Positions 1 to 6,612 are shown, numbered from the stretch's first letter. The stretch is DNA of 13,836 nucleotides from Rhodoferax sp. UBA4127 (GCA_002381045.1 DFWT01000266.1:3702-17537); one strand, 5' to 3'. Numbers and translations: made by a program. The notes: generated by a model not told the origin, from the letters alone.

Positions 1-432
1 GGCAGTGATTTCGTTAAACAGTCCGGCAGGATCCACAGGTTCAGGCCACGGCTCCACATCTTGGAACGGCATACGGCTGGTAGCGCTGTCTTGGTTGCGT
101 TCTTCTTTAACCATCTGATCCAATGTGCTTAGCTTTATGCCCAACCTGTTGGCTTCGTCTTTTCGCTCACGATCGTATTGACTGAGACTCAGTTTTGATA
201 AGCGACGAACGGTTTCAGCTTCAGTTTCCAACGGAGTTTCAAAGACAGTTTCAGGAACAGCCTCTGGCATAGCGACCCGCACGAGGATGTCTGATTCAGC
301 AGTCGCAGGTACAGTCTGCGACGCAGCTTCAGGAAAGGTGATCGGTATTGGCGCGTCTGATTCAGCTGCGGCAGGCACAGGCTTGGCTTGGGGTTCCGGG
401 TCAAACCCAAGTGGTAAAGCGAACTTGCTCAT
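1..432 (-). CDS. DUF3631-type helicase/primase partner, N-terminal part (runs off left edge)
   Basis: The minus-strand frame is open from an ATG at 432 to the window edge (144 codons, no stop). The first ~70 residues are Pro/Ala/Glu-rich and contain an imperfect internal duplication (PVPAAAESD.. then TVPATAESD..), probably a flexible tail. Then come RRLSKLSLSQYDRERKDEAN and, further on, DVEPWPEPVDPAGLFNEI. From memory, these two blocks are characteristic of the N-terminus of DUF3631 proteins, putative replicative helicases paired with prim-pol proteins on integrative elements. The ATPase motifs would lie outside the window. Its ATG overlaps the stop of the upstream PriCT-2 gene (ATGA), and GGAGG stands 7 bases before the start, so the genes are translationally coupled. 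The family call is recognition by eye. Confidence 0.72.
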   Translation of the reverse strand, partial: MSKFALPLGFDPEPQAKPVPAAAESDAPIPITFPEAASQTVPATAESDILVRVAMPEAVPETVFETPLETEAETVRRLSKLSLSQYDRERKDEANRLGIKLSTLDQMVKEERNQDSATSRMPFQDVEPWPEPVDPAGLFNEITA

Positions 433-908
433 ACCATGTCCTCCGGAGCCATACCTACGATGGGAAACGGACCTTCAGCTTCGGCACAGATATCAGACCA
501 ATCGTGTCCATTGGCTTCAACCATTCGCCGCAGTGTCGCCATAGTCACCGGCGTTGGATGGTCAAGGTCGAGGCCTTCCCACAGGGCTGTGGTCTCGCGT
601 ACGCCGCGGTATTTATCACCCTGGCTACTCCACTGGTCGAACAGAGCAAAACCATCGTCATGGCCGCGCGTTTCATTAAAGACACCGGCAGCGACACGGA
701 ACCAATCGTTGTAGCCCATGTCAGGATCAAACTTCTTCAAAATGACTTGAAGTAAACGAAGGTGCGCATCGCCATGTGATGGAAAAGACATCCATGATTT
801 TGTCGGAGATCTAGGAGGTCTGGGAGGCTGTCTGCCGTTGTGTGCAAAGACAGCATCTACGAAGGCCTGATCCACCTCGCTGAGTTGGCTAGCGTGATCA
901 ATTTGCAT
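429..908 (-). CDS. PriCT-2 (primase C-terminal 2) domain protein
   Basis: 159 residues. Residues ~49-125 (LRLLQVILKKFDPDMGYNDW, then DDGFALFDQWSSQGDKY and TMATLRRMVE) match the PriCT-2 pattern, a helical domain that normally follows a prim-pol domain and supports primer synthesis at an element's replication origin. The N-terminus (LSEVDQAFVDAVFAHNGR) looks like the linker normally found inside a fused prim-pol/PriCT-2 protein. The ATG at 908 has AGGAGG 4 bases upstream and overlaps the end of the prim-pol frame by 11 bases. The stop overlaps the next start as ATGA. Either this is a real split gene rescued by its own ribosome binding site, or one ancestral primase gene broken by an extra A in the A-run at 902-904 (minus strand). 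Confidence 0.8.
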   Translation of the reverse strand: MQIDHASQLSEVDQAFVDAVFAHNGRQPPRPPRSPTKSWMSFPSHGDAHLRLLQVILKKFDPDMGYNDWFRVAAGVFNETRGHDDGFALFDQWSSQGDKYRGVRETTALWEGLDLDHPTPVTMATLRRMVEANGHDWSDICAEAEGPFPIVGMAPEDMV

Positions 909-1440
909 TGCAGCCTCCTACACAGACGATTGACCGGCCAGCACTTGGTGGCAGAACGACCATGGCACGACCGGTCTTTACATCGATACGTTCTGGATGC
1001 TTTTCGGTGCAATGGGCATCCGATTTGGCGATGGTCCCAACCGCAAGCTTGAAATAGTGGTGCACGCCCTTCTTGGTGCCAACAACCAGCTTAGGAACAG
1101 CGCCGAAACTTGCCTCAATGCGCTCCAATGCGGCAATTGATTCAGGACTGTCAGCATCAAGAACAATGTAATCGGTCCCCACGATGAAGCCCACATCACG
1201 GTTTGGATTCATGGACCAATGCGAGGCAATTGACTCAAGTGACAACTTGGCTAGCCAAAGATCCCAGGCAACTGCGGGGCATTTGGTGTCTGCCACGACA
1301 GGGATTACATCAAAGCCGAATTTGTACCAATACTTTGCCGCCTCACAGCGAATATACGGTGCCTTCAGCTTCGAGCTCGGCTCACGATTGAATGAGAGCT
1401 CCACGGCGCAAGGCGGTGGACCTATAAATACATTAGACAT
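898..1440 (-). CDS. Prim-pol (bifunctional primase/polymerase) domain protein
   Basis: 180 residues carrying the archaeo-eukaryotic-type prim-pol fold found on plasmids, phages and integrative elements. Visible marks are AAKYWYKFGFDVIPV near the start, the metal-binding IVLDAD motif (D95, D97), GVHHYF with the nucleotide-binding His (about 127), and RIDVKTGRAMVVLPPS with a third acidic residue (D153). The frame ends shortly after PPSAGR, just where family members continue into a PriCT domain, which here is in another frame immediately downstream. Removing one A near 903 would join the two frames as ..GGCNAIDHASQLSEVDQ.., which reads naturally. The chosen ATG at 1440 has no clear Shine-Dalgarno sequence; it is preceded by an A/T-rich stretch and an inverted repeat. 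Confidence 0.82.
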   Translation of the reverse strand: MSNVFIGPPPCAVELSFNREPSSKLKAPYIRCEAAKYWYKFGFDVIPVVADTKCPAVAWDLWLAKLSLESIASHWSMNPNRDVGFIVGTDYIVLDADSPESIAALERIEASFGAVPKLVVGTKKGVHHYFKLAVGTIAKSDAHCTEKHPERIDVKTGRAMVVLPPSAGRSIVCVGGCNAN

Positions 1441-1451
1441 TTTTTAAATTA

Positions 1452-1500
1452 CCGGGTATGTATACGAACCTACCGTTAAAAGTAGGAATGAATACCCTGG
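1452..1500. promoter_or_regulatory. Nested inverted repeats upstream of the primase gene
   Basis: GGGTAT (1454-1459) pairs with ATACCC (1492-1497). Inside it CCTAC (1469-1473) pairs with GTAGG (1482-1486), with a GTATAC palindrome at 1460-1465. The structure ends about 12 bases before the primase start, which has no good ribosome binding site. It could be an operator or a 5' leader structure; no T-run follows, so it is not a simple terminator. The 1501-1695 stretch beyond it holds no convincing gene. Confidence 0.35.
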
Positions 1501-1695
1501 TTGTCTGCAATATCGAACGGAGCAATTTAGTCCGTCATGCCTGCAGAACTGCAAAAGTAAACGGATCGATGCCGTTTGCTATGCTTACAGATGGCCCAAT
1601 GGGGTCGGCCGGATTCTATTCGACTAGATTTCAGAAATCAAGTCTCTTCAGGAAAAATTTACTTGAACGCACAAATGCCACTTGACAAGCGTCAC

Positions 1696-2004
1696 TCACC
1701 GGCTGCTTATCACGACAAGTTCCAACATTTTCATTGCCGCAGCCCGTACCGGTAGGACACCGCTAGCTCCTCCAACTTTTACCGCAACCACCGCATCACC
1801 GAAACGATGCCCGACACACTGGGATGTGCGTTGCACTGTGGAGGATGTGGTGGCAATTTCCTGTACGGTGGTGTGAATTTCACAGAGCAGGTGAAAACTG
1901 CCATTGGCGAGTGTGACTTGTGATGTTGTGTTTCCGTGCGGTCCCGCATGTCCGCAGGTAAGGTGTGGAATCGTTACGTTAATGTTAGGGATTTGACTTC
2001 GCAT
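1696..2004 (-). CDS. Hypothetical protein, uncertain
   Basis: A 102-residue minus-strand frame from an ATG at 2004; an in-frame GTG at 2046 is the other possible start and would begin 3 bases after the Sel1 gene. Cys and His are prominent in HLTCGHAGPHG and FHLLCEIH, vaguely like a metal-binding ribbon, followed by a Thr/Ser/Val-rich part and a hydrophobic GDAVVAVKVGG segment. A GGGGG stretch about 7 bases upstream of 2004 is a weak ribosome binding site. I recognise no family, and the composition is only partly protein-like. It lies in the same direction as the Sel1 gene and the primase genes, which makes it a plausible but unproven gene. Confidence 0.35.
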   Translation of the reverse strand: MRSQIPNINVTIPHLTCGHAGPHGNTTSQVTLANGSFHLLCEIHTTVQEIATTSSTVQRTSQCVGHRFGDAVVAVKVGGASGVLPVRAAAMKMLELVVISSR

Positions 2005-2049
2005 CCAATACCCCCGTGATACCGTCAACATCAGTTTCGACTGCACCTA

Positions 2050-2952
2050 CTACTTATGGCTTGCGAGAAATTCTTGCACTAAACGGTCCCCCTCAGCAAC
2101 CTGACTCTGCGACATCGTATTTTTTATCGATGTAATTGAGTTCAATGCGGGTTCGCTATCACCGAGCTTGGCAAGTGTGAGCCATTTGTAGGCTTGAACG
2201 ACATTCTTATGAACGCCTAGACCAGCTAGGTACATGTTACTCATGCGAAGTTGTGCTTCCGAGAATCCTTGATTAGCCGCTCTCTCGTACCAGGTTACTG
2301 CTTGCCTGTAATCCTTTTTCACACCTTTACCTTCAAAGTACATGAATCCGAGATTGGTTTGGCCAACAGGCTCACCTTGGTTGGCCGACTTGCTATACCA
2401 ATTGCGCGCCTCAGCAAAGTTCTGTGCTATGCCTTGTCCGAGGTCATACATCGTTCCAAGACTTGTCTGTGCAGGCGCATACCCCTGTTGGGCCGCCTGC
2501 TTATAGTAGGTAATCGCAAGACCGCTGTCCTTAGGAACCCCCTCACCCTTATCGTACAAAACGCCGAGGTCGTGTTGAGCACCAACATGCCCTTGAGCAG
2601 CAGCCTTCTTGTACCAAGTGACGGCATCGGAATAGTTTCTTGGACCCCCAAGCCCCTTACTCAGCAAAACTCCCAATGCGCCTTGTGCTTCCGCCGAACC
2701 CAACAGCGCAGCTTTTTCATACCAAACTCGTGCCTGTCCGAAGTCCTGTACAACGCCTTCACCTTTATAGTAAATTGATGCCAGAAGTATGTTCGCCTTG
2801 ATGTTGCCTTCATTTGCTGATTTCTGAAAGAGTTTCAAAGCGCCGTCGTAATCATTGCGTTGCCAAAGCTCAATACCTTCAGTCATGTCTGAAGCTGTTG
2901 CCGACGTTGCCCAAAGCAATGCCAGAGTTATTAAAACTGTAATGCGGCGCAT
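2050..2952 (-). CDS. Secreted Sel1-repeat (SLR) protein
   Basis: 300 residues. Residues 1-20 form a signal peptide (MRRITVLITLALLWATSATA) with likely cleavage after Ala20, so the protein should be exported to the periplasm. From about residue 45 to 275 there are six Sel1-like repeats of ~36 residues with the usual pattern (AxxGxxxAQxxLGxxYxxGxGVxxDxxxAxxWYxxAA). They form an alpha-solenoid used as a protein-binding scaffold in signalling, envelope processes or host interaction; no catalytic domain is present. The ribosome binding site is weak. The gene lies 99 bases downstream of the GIY-YIG gene in the same direction. Such proteins are common in proteobacterial genomes and accessory islands, so the partner cannot be inferred. 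Confidence 0.9.
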   Translation of the reverse strand: MRRITVLITLALLWATSATASDMTEGIELWQRNDYDGALKLFQKSANEGNIKANILLASIYYKGEGVVQDFGQARVWYEKAALLGSAEAQGALGVLLSKGLGGPRNYSDAVTWYKKAAAQGHVGAQHDLGVLYDKGEGVPKDSGLAITYYKQAAQQGYAPAQTSLGTMYDLGQGIAQNFAEARNWYSKSANQGEPVGQTNLGFMYFEGKGVKKDYRQAVTWYERAANQGFSEAQLRMSNMYLAGLGVHKNVVQAYKWLTLAKLGDSEPALNSITSIKNTMSQSQVAEGDRLVQEFLASHK

Positions 2953-3051
2953 AAGCTACTTTCGTTTTGACAATTCGAATTTGATGTTGGAAAAAATCCA
3001 GTCGAACTGATCTTTGGTCGACGGTTCAAGGTGTCATATTGATGCAGCAGC

Positions 3052-3768
3052 TCAGGTGTGAACAAATGCAATGATTGACTCAATTTCAGGTAGGGTGGTA
3101 GTGAACCACTCCACACCGGTTCCACCCGATGGCTCGATCCATTTATTCCGCGCTTTGAGAACAGCGTGGATAGCCCGCTCCAATTCGCCAAGTTTTGGGG
3201 TTTTCCATCTCCCAAGGATAAGAGGTGGTTGAAATATCGCGGATCCCCTGCACTGGTCCGCAACTCTGGTCTCGACTGAGCCGACCGTCTTGCCAATTTT
3301 GATAGGAAAGGGTCCATCAGTCTTCACAATTAACGGGAAACTGAAGGCATAAATCCAGCCACCTATGGCGTCTGATTCTCCGGATTCTTCATCCTCTTCA
3401 TCCACAGCCTCAAGCACTTCGGACTCCGACGGGATTGCATCAGCATCAATCCTTTTGAACCAACCTTTGCCAACATTTTCGAAAAACTTGATCTCAGTTG
3501 CGACGAACCCTGCATAGAAACGGGTATTTCGCCTAACGTTTGTTCCACCTTCAGACTCTCGGTAGGGGATGTATTGCGCTTGCTCATCCGGAGATAGGTA
3601 CTTGTCGATGACCTTGAACACCAATTCCCTCAGCAGAAACCTTTCGCCACTGGTAACTTCGGGCATTTGCGCTACCTCAGGCAAGACCACGTATCTGGAG
3701 AATCGGTAGCAAAACGATGCCGTAGGTTCAAAAGCAATGTCACCTACGGGGGAAGGGATCGGTGTCAT
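3052..3768 (-). CDS. GIY-YIG superfamily protein (T5orf172/MUG113-like)
   Basis: 238 residues from the ATG at 3768, preferred over an upstream ATG at 3843 because GAGAGG stands 9 bases before it. The N-terminal half (1-115) is not recognised. An acidic linker (EEDEESGESD, about 124-133) leads into the C-terminal domain: GWIYAF (137-142), PIKIGKT (155-161), Arg168, RAIHAVL with Glu197 just before it, and GVEWF (219-223). This is the layout of T5orf172-type GIY-YIG domains, with the two Tyr/Ile-Gly strands, catalytic Arg and metal-binding Glu. Family members are DNA nucleases or DNA-associated proteins of phages and mobile elements. Activity is likely but the target is unknown. The N-terminal region may decide specificity. 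Confidence 0.8.
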   Translation of the reverse strand: MTPIPSPVGDIAFEPTASFCYRFSRYVVLPEVAQMPEVTSGERFLLRELVFKVIDKYLSPDEQAQYIPYRESEGGTNVRRNTRFYAGFVATEIKFFENVGKGWFKRIDADAIPSESEVLEAVDEEDEESGESDAIGGWIYAFSFPLIVKTDGPFPIKIGKTVGSVETRVADQCRGSAIFQPPLILGRWKTPKLGELERAIHAVLKARNKWIEPSGGTGVEWFTTTLPEIESIIAFVHT

Positions 3769-4232
3769 TTTCAGCATCCTCTCTATGGTTCGACAGTTTA
3801 TCCTTATGCCAATGTGCTGCCTCCGGATACTGCACACTTTCAAGATTTACATCTCGCGCGTCAGAGAATCCAGTGAATCCGGCCGGTCAGTACTGCAGTT
3901 CACTGACCAGTTCGGCGTGCAGTTTGAGAGTCTTGGTCGGCATCCAGGATTTAGCGGGCAGTCGTCCAACCAGAACTCACTCATGCCTCCCACGCCGAAA
4001 CTGCCGCAACGCTGCAACACCCCCACCCGCCAGCCACCCCCCCCCGTTTCGCTGTGGCGGATGTTGCGGCAATTTCCGGTAGTGGCGCGAAAAAAATAAG
4101 GAAGCCACCCCACCCCGCCCCCAAATCCCGCACGTGCATCACCTAATGCCTTGCGGCAGATCGGGCAAACATCGTGGGGAATGTGGAAGTTGAGGGGGAA
4201 TGTCCACCATAGCGGTGGGCTGGAATCCAGTG
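3769..4232. other. Gene-poor stretch with GC-rich repeat and a short open fragment
   Basis: No convincing complete gene. On the minus strand a short open fragment, just downstream of the GC-rich repeat, ends MPTKTLKLHAELVSELQY and looks like the C-terminus of a lost protein; it has no ribosome binding site. A second open frame across 3847-4245 contains PHDVCPICRKALGD, a zinc-ribbon-like scrap, but then runs into low-complexity Gly/Trp translation of the C-rich repeat, so I do not call it a gene. The GC-rich repeat itself is described separately. Confidence 0.5.
3993..4079. repeat. GC-rich dispersed repeat, copy A, with inverted arms
   Basis: The 26 bases at 3993-4018 (ending CGCAACGCTGCAAC) recur exactly at 9006-9031. 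A second, inverted arm at 4053-4079 reads on the minus strand CCGGAAATTGCCGCAAC, matching 14 of the first 16 bases of the forward arm. The two arms enclose a C-rich spacer with a run of nine C (4037-4045). The layout is that of a REP/BIME-like palindromic element able to form a hairpin. It sits in the gap between the small-gene run and the GIY-YIG gene. Confidence 0.6.
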
Positions 4233-4388
4233 TCAATTCCAGCAATTACTACCAGCCATATCAGAAGACCGGTGCGCCATGATGGCTGCGGTGTCGCTGA
4301 TGTACAGCGGCAGCAGGTCTTGCGGAAGGTCATCGTCGTGGTCCATTGCAGACACAGCGGCAAACAGAAAGCTATCTTCGAAAGTCAT
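4233..4388 (-). CDS. Small acidic hypothetical protein (51 aa)
   Basis: Starts at the ATG at 4388, which overlaps the stop of the upstream membrane-protein gene as ATGA, with TGGAG 7 bases before it. The protein begins MTFEDSFLFAAVSAMDHDDD and continues to DLLPLYISDTAAIMAH; it is acidic and has no membrane segment or known motif. It is the last gene of the leftward run of small genes. The overlap and good ribosome binding site support it being real; I know no function. Confidence 0.62.
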   Translation of the reverse strand: MTFEDSFLFAAVSAMDHDDDLPQDLLPLYISDTAAIMAHRSSDMAGSNCWN

Positions 4389-4570
4389 GACTTTTCTCCA
4401 GTGAGGTAAATAAAAGCTGCAGCTATGCCCCCAATCAGGAGCAGCGCCACAGCTAGGTTGGGATACATAAGCGCCAGCAACGCCATCGCTGCAATGGCAA
4501 AGCGCCGGGTATTGGCAAAGGCCAGACTCAGCGCAGCGGTGACGACCAAGGCCACGGTCAGGGCAAACAT
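4385..4570 (-). CDS. Small two-helix membrane protein (61 aa)
   Basis: Begins MFALTVALVVTAALSLAFAN and has two hydrophobic segments (about 2-19 and 26-55, the second possibly broken at MYPN into two), ending YLTGEKS. AGGAG lies 8 bases before the ATG. It is coupled to the following 51-residue gene by an ATGA overlap. It should sit in the inner membrane. The size and form resemble small hypothetical proteins carried by integrative elements; no specific family is recognised. The 149 bases before it (4571-4719) hold nothing recognisable. Confidence 0.72.
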   Translation of the reverse strand: MFALTVALVVTAALSLAFANTRRFAIAAMALLALMYPNLAVALLLIGGIAAAFIYLTGEKS

Positions 4571-4719
4571 AAACAGAACTCCTGATGCTGAAACGAAAAC
4601 AGGTCGCCATTGGTTCGGAACAGCTACTCCTTTAGGTGAAGTCGTTACGGTATGGTTGGCAAGAGCAGCGGACTAACTGTCCGTCGAACAGGTCGGTTAC
4701 GGGACTGATGCACAGCGCA

Positions 4720-5238
4720 CTATGCCGACTGCTTTTTGAGCCTGCCGCGCTTCGGTGCTTCAGGGGCAGCAATAGGCAAGGCATCCGATGGTTCGTCGTC
4801 TTCGCTCAGGTCCACACCCGATGCAACAAGTGCATTGATGCTTTTCAGAAAAGGCGCTGGATCGACTGTGCGGTAGGTTCTTGGGGTAAGAACAGATTTC
4901 TCAATCAGCCCTTCGCCTTGCAGCAAAGCCATCGCAAATCCGGGATTATTTCTACTGCTGAACTGCCAAAGGGGTTGTAAAGCCGTCGAGGTAATTCCGT
5001 CTGTTGCCGACAGTAGTGGGCTCACGTCCGCCATGGAAAACCATGAGTTGCTAAACATGCCTGCTGCAGTGTTGGCCCACAGCCGGAAGTGAATTGCGCC
5101 AGATTCGTTACACCCGACGTGGTACGTGAGCTGGCTGCGGCAGCTGAGAGACTGAGTGGTGGAAATTCTCAGAATGCGCATTGGGTCAGGCTCGACTGGG
5201 GTATCTGGTGTGGTTGTATCTATGGTGTCTGTGGTCAT
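4720..5238 (-). CDS. Conserved-looking hypothetical protein of mobile-element type
   Basis: 172 residues. The Thr/Asp/Pro-rich N-terminus (MTTDTIDTTTPDTPVEPDPM) is followed by LRISTTQSLSCRSQLTYHVG, FRLWANTAAGMFSNSWF and a later NNPGFAMALLQGEGLI block. The C-terminus is basic (APKRGRLKKQSA). The pattern RxSTTxSLSxxxxLTYHVG...NTxxGxFSxxW recalls hypothetical proteins I associate with proteobacterial integrative elements; this is recollection and unchecked. AAGGA lies 7 bases before the ATG. It belongs to the leftward small-gene run, downstream of the 38-residue gene. The basic tail might allow nucleic acid binding, but no function should be assigned. Confidence 0.78.
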   Translation of the reverse strand: MTTDTIDTTTPDTPVEPDPMRILRISTTQSLSCRSQLTYHVGCNESGAIHFRLWANTAAGMFSNSWFSMADVSPLLSATDGITSTALQPLWQFSSRNNPGFAMALLQGEGLIEKSVLTPRTYRTVDPAPFLKSINALVASGVDLSEDDEPSDALPIAAPEAPKRGRLKKQSA

Positions 5239-5273
5239 GATGATTTCCTTGGTTTGAAAAGTGATGGTGGTGT

Positions 5274-5390
5274 TTACGAACAGCGTGGCCGCTCGAGGGT
5301 TGGGTACTGCCTCGGTGAAGGCCAGTAGCGGTACCGGCGTTTGGTGATGTCACGTGGCAAGAATGCATTGGTGATGGTGTAAATGGTCAT
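5274..5390 (-). CDS. Very small basic hypothetical protein (38 aa)
   Basis: Begins MTIYTITNAFLPRDITKRR and ends RYWPSPRQYPTLERPRCS; rich in Arg and Tyr. AGGA lies 7 bases before the ATG, and the stop is 35 bases before the start of the 172-residue gene. Too short for a family match by eye, but spacing, ribosome binding site and same-direction context are good. It is the first gene after the palindrome at 5460-5482. Confidence 0.5.
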   Translation of the reverse strand: MTIYTITNAFLPRDITKRRYRYWPSPRQYPTLERPRCS

Positions 5391-5459
5391 GGTGGTGTCC
5401 TATGGAAGATGGAACGAACAGAGGGTTTGGATGAATCAAGCTATGCTTTATTCTCATAA

Positions 5460-5482
5460 GATGCTACCTTTTACGTAGCATC
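5460..5482. promoter_or_regulatory. Perfect 8-bp palindrome in an AT-rich intergenic gap
   Basis: GATGCTAC (5460-5467) and GTAGCATC (5475-5482) form perfect arms around a 7-base centre, in the AT-rich gap between the 5510-5884 gene and the 5274-5390 gene. On the minus strand a TTGATG overlaps one arm and could be a -35 box. No T-run follows on either strand, so an operator for a dimeric regulator or an mRNA processing hairpin is more likely than a terminator. Confidence 0.4.
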
Positions 5483-5509
5483 AAAGCTATTATTTATAAG
5501 CCTTTCATG

Positions 5510-5884
5510 CTATAAATGCAAAATCGACCACCCGACTTCCAGGATCACCGCCCAGCAGGCGAAGTAAATGGCAAGCACGATGGCGGCATGTACCAACACC
5601 ACGCCCAGCCATACCAACCCAGCCGGGGCTAACGCACCCAACAGGCCACCCAGCGCAAAGCCAGTCAGGCCAGCCTGGAATGCGCCGATGCATGCACCCA
5701 GGATCACGCACAGAGCAATCGGGATTCGCCAGAGGCGTAGGTAGCTAGCCAGGTCAGTGATGCCGAACCGCTCCAGCAGTGCTATTGCCAACTGATTGCT
5801 CAGCTGTGGCTGTACCGGTGGCTGTACCGGTGGCAAAACTTGGGAAAGGCGAAGGCGATTGGCGGATGAGCGGTGGTAGGCCAT
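5510..5884 (-). CDS. Small multi-helix membrane protein (124 aa)
   Basis: Start at the ATG at 5884, 2 bases after the stop of the upstream gene; a longer frame from 5920 would overlap that gene deeply and is less likely. No clear ribosome binding site, so translation is probably coupled. The N-terminal 50 residues are soluble and include PPVQPPVQPQ, encoded by a 12-base direct repeat (5808-5831). Then come about three hydrophobic helices rich in Gly and Ala (roughly 53-72, 73-95, 96-116). It is probably an inner membrane protein of unknown function and part of the small-gene run. Confidence 0.7.
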   Translation of the reverse strand: MAYHRSSANRLRLSQVLPPVQPPVQPQLSNQLAIALLERFGITDLASYLRLWRIPIALCVILGACIGAFQAGLTGFALGGLLGALAPAGLVWLGVVLVHAAIVLAIYFACWAVILEVGWSILHL

Positions 5885-5886
5885 GC

Positions 5887-6225
5887 TCAGACGCTGCCCG
5901 GTGTTGCATAGCGCTGGCACATCGCCAACAGGTCTGGATTGATGCCGTCGGATTTGCTCAGGAACACTTCAAAACCGTAACCGTCCTGCCCGGTCACAAA
6001 GACCAATTCGAACCAATGGTCGTGTTCCTGGATGAATTCTTGGCGGCGATCGAGAATGGAAAAGCCAAGCTGTGCCTCCAACTCTGCCAGGGTGTCGCCG
6101 GGTTCAACAACCAGAATGAAGCCAAGAATCTCGGGGCAGTCGCTGACACAGGTAAAGACACGACTGATGAGGGTGCGCAGGTCCGGATCAGCGACACCGG
6201 TAACCGGGTCACGAATGATTTGCAT
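5887..6225 (-). CDS. Hypothetical soluble protein (112 aa)
   Basis: Start chosen at the ATG at 6225, with AAGGAG 5 bases upstream, rather than at 6375 where the frame first opens. The sequence MQIIRDPVTGVADPDLRTLI, EPGDTLAELEAQLGF, and HDHWFELVFVTGQDGYGFEV looks like a well-formed small alpha/beta protein. It has no membrane segment and no motif I can name. Strong ribosome binding site and protein-like composition make the gene secure. It lies directly behind a hairpin terminator (6247-6279), so part of its expression may depend on read-through from the upstream gene. Confidence 0.8.
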   Translation of the reverse strand: MQIIRDPVTGVADPDLRTLISRVFTCVSDCPEILGFILVVEPGDTLAELEAQLGFSILDRRQEFIQEHDHWFELVFVTGQDGYGFEVFLSKSDGINPDLLAMCQRYATPGSV

Positions 6226-6246
6226 AGAGTCTCCTTTGTGGGGACG

Positions 6247-6279
6247 AAAAAAAGCCCGCATCCCTTTCGGGAGGCAGGC
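6247..6279 (-). terminator. Rho-independent terminator or attenuator
   Basis: On the minus strand, arms 6279-6269 and 6264-6254 pair over 11 positions with one mismatch and one G-T pair around a GAAA tetraloop, followed by seven T (6253-6247). This is a classic terminator for the 6323-6511 gene. It ends only about 16 bases before the ribosome binding site of the next gene in the same direction, leaving no space for a promoter after it. Confidence 0.82.
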
Positions 6280-6322
6280 CATCGGTTGGGTTTGGGTCAA
6301 AGCATGACTGACCCGGCAAAGG

Positions 6323-6511
6323 TTACTTTGGCTGCCAGCGTGTCCAGGCAAATCGGCCAAGGGTGAACAGGCCAATGGCTGCGATGGCGAGCATTGCTGC
6401 CTTCAGGGCCAGTGACAGCACAGTGACCCAGACAGACAGTGCGCCGAGCTTGATGAGGGCAACGGCGCCGACGGCCACGGTCAATGAAAGGACGAGTAGT
6501 TGAATTGACAT
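6323..6511 (-). CDS. Small two-helix membrane protein (62 aa)
   Basis: MSIQLLVLSLTVAVGAVALI begins the first hydrophobic helix; a second follows at about 28-50, and the basic end RFAWTRWQPK probably stays in the cytoplasm. AAGGA lies 5 bases before the ATG. It is the first gene of the leftward run and stands back to back with the plus-strand repeat-protein gene at 6613, so 6512-6612 should hold divergent promoters; a TAAAAT at about 6578-6583 is one candidate -10 box on the plus strand. It resembles the 4385-4570 protein in size and form but not clearly in sequence. Confidence 0.72.
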   Translation of the reverse strand: MSIQLLVLSLTVAVGAVALIKLGALSVWVTVLSLALKAAMLAIAAIGLFTLGRFAWTRWQPK

Positions 6512-6612
6512 AGGGTTCCTTTATGTGGGGTGGAGTTGGGTAAGAAAAGCACCCAGGGATTTCTCATTGAGCAACACGTCCATAAAATGTTCAAGACCAC
6601 ACGGAGTTGTCC

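Noticed and set aside
1458..1876. Short plus-strand frames upstream of the primase genes
   Set aside because: No ribosome binding sites, no family resemblance, and poor composition.
2251..2778. Plus-strand open frame opposite the Sel1 gene
   Set aside because: A shadow of the Sel1 repeats, which are clearly coding on the minus strand.
3847..4245. Minus-strand frame with a CPIC motif and Gly/Trp-rich middle
   Set aside because: The middle is a translation of the C-rich palindromic repeat, and there is no ribosome binding site; only scraps look protein-like.
6323..6511. Possible filamentous-phage coat protein
   Set aside because: Size and hydrophobicity are similar, but there is no signal peptide-coat layout, no Zot-like ATPase and no phage replication initiator in the window.
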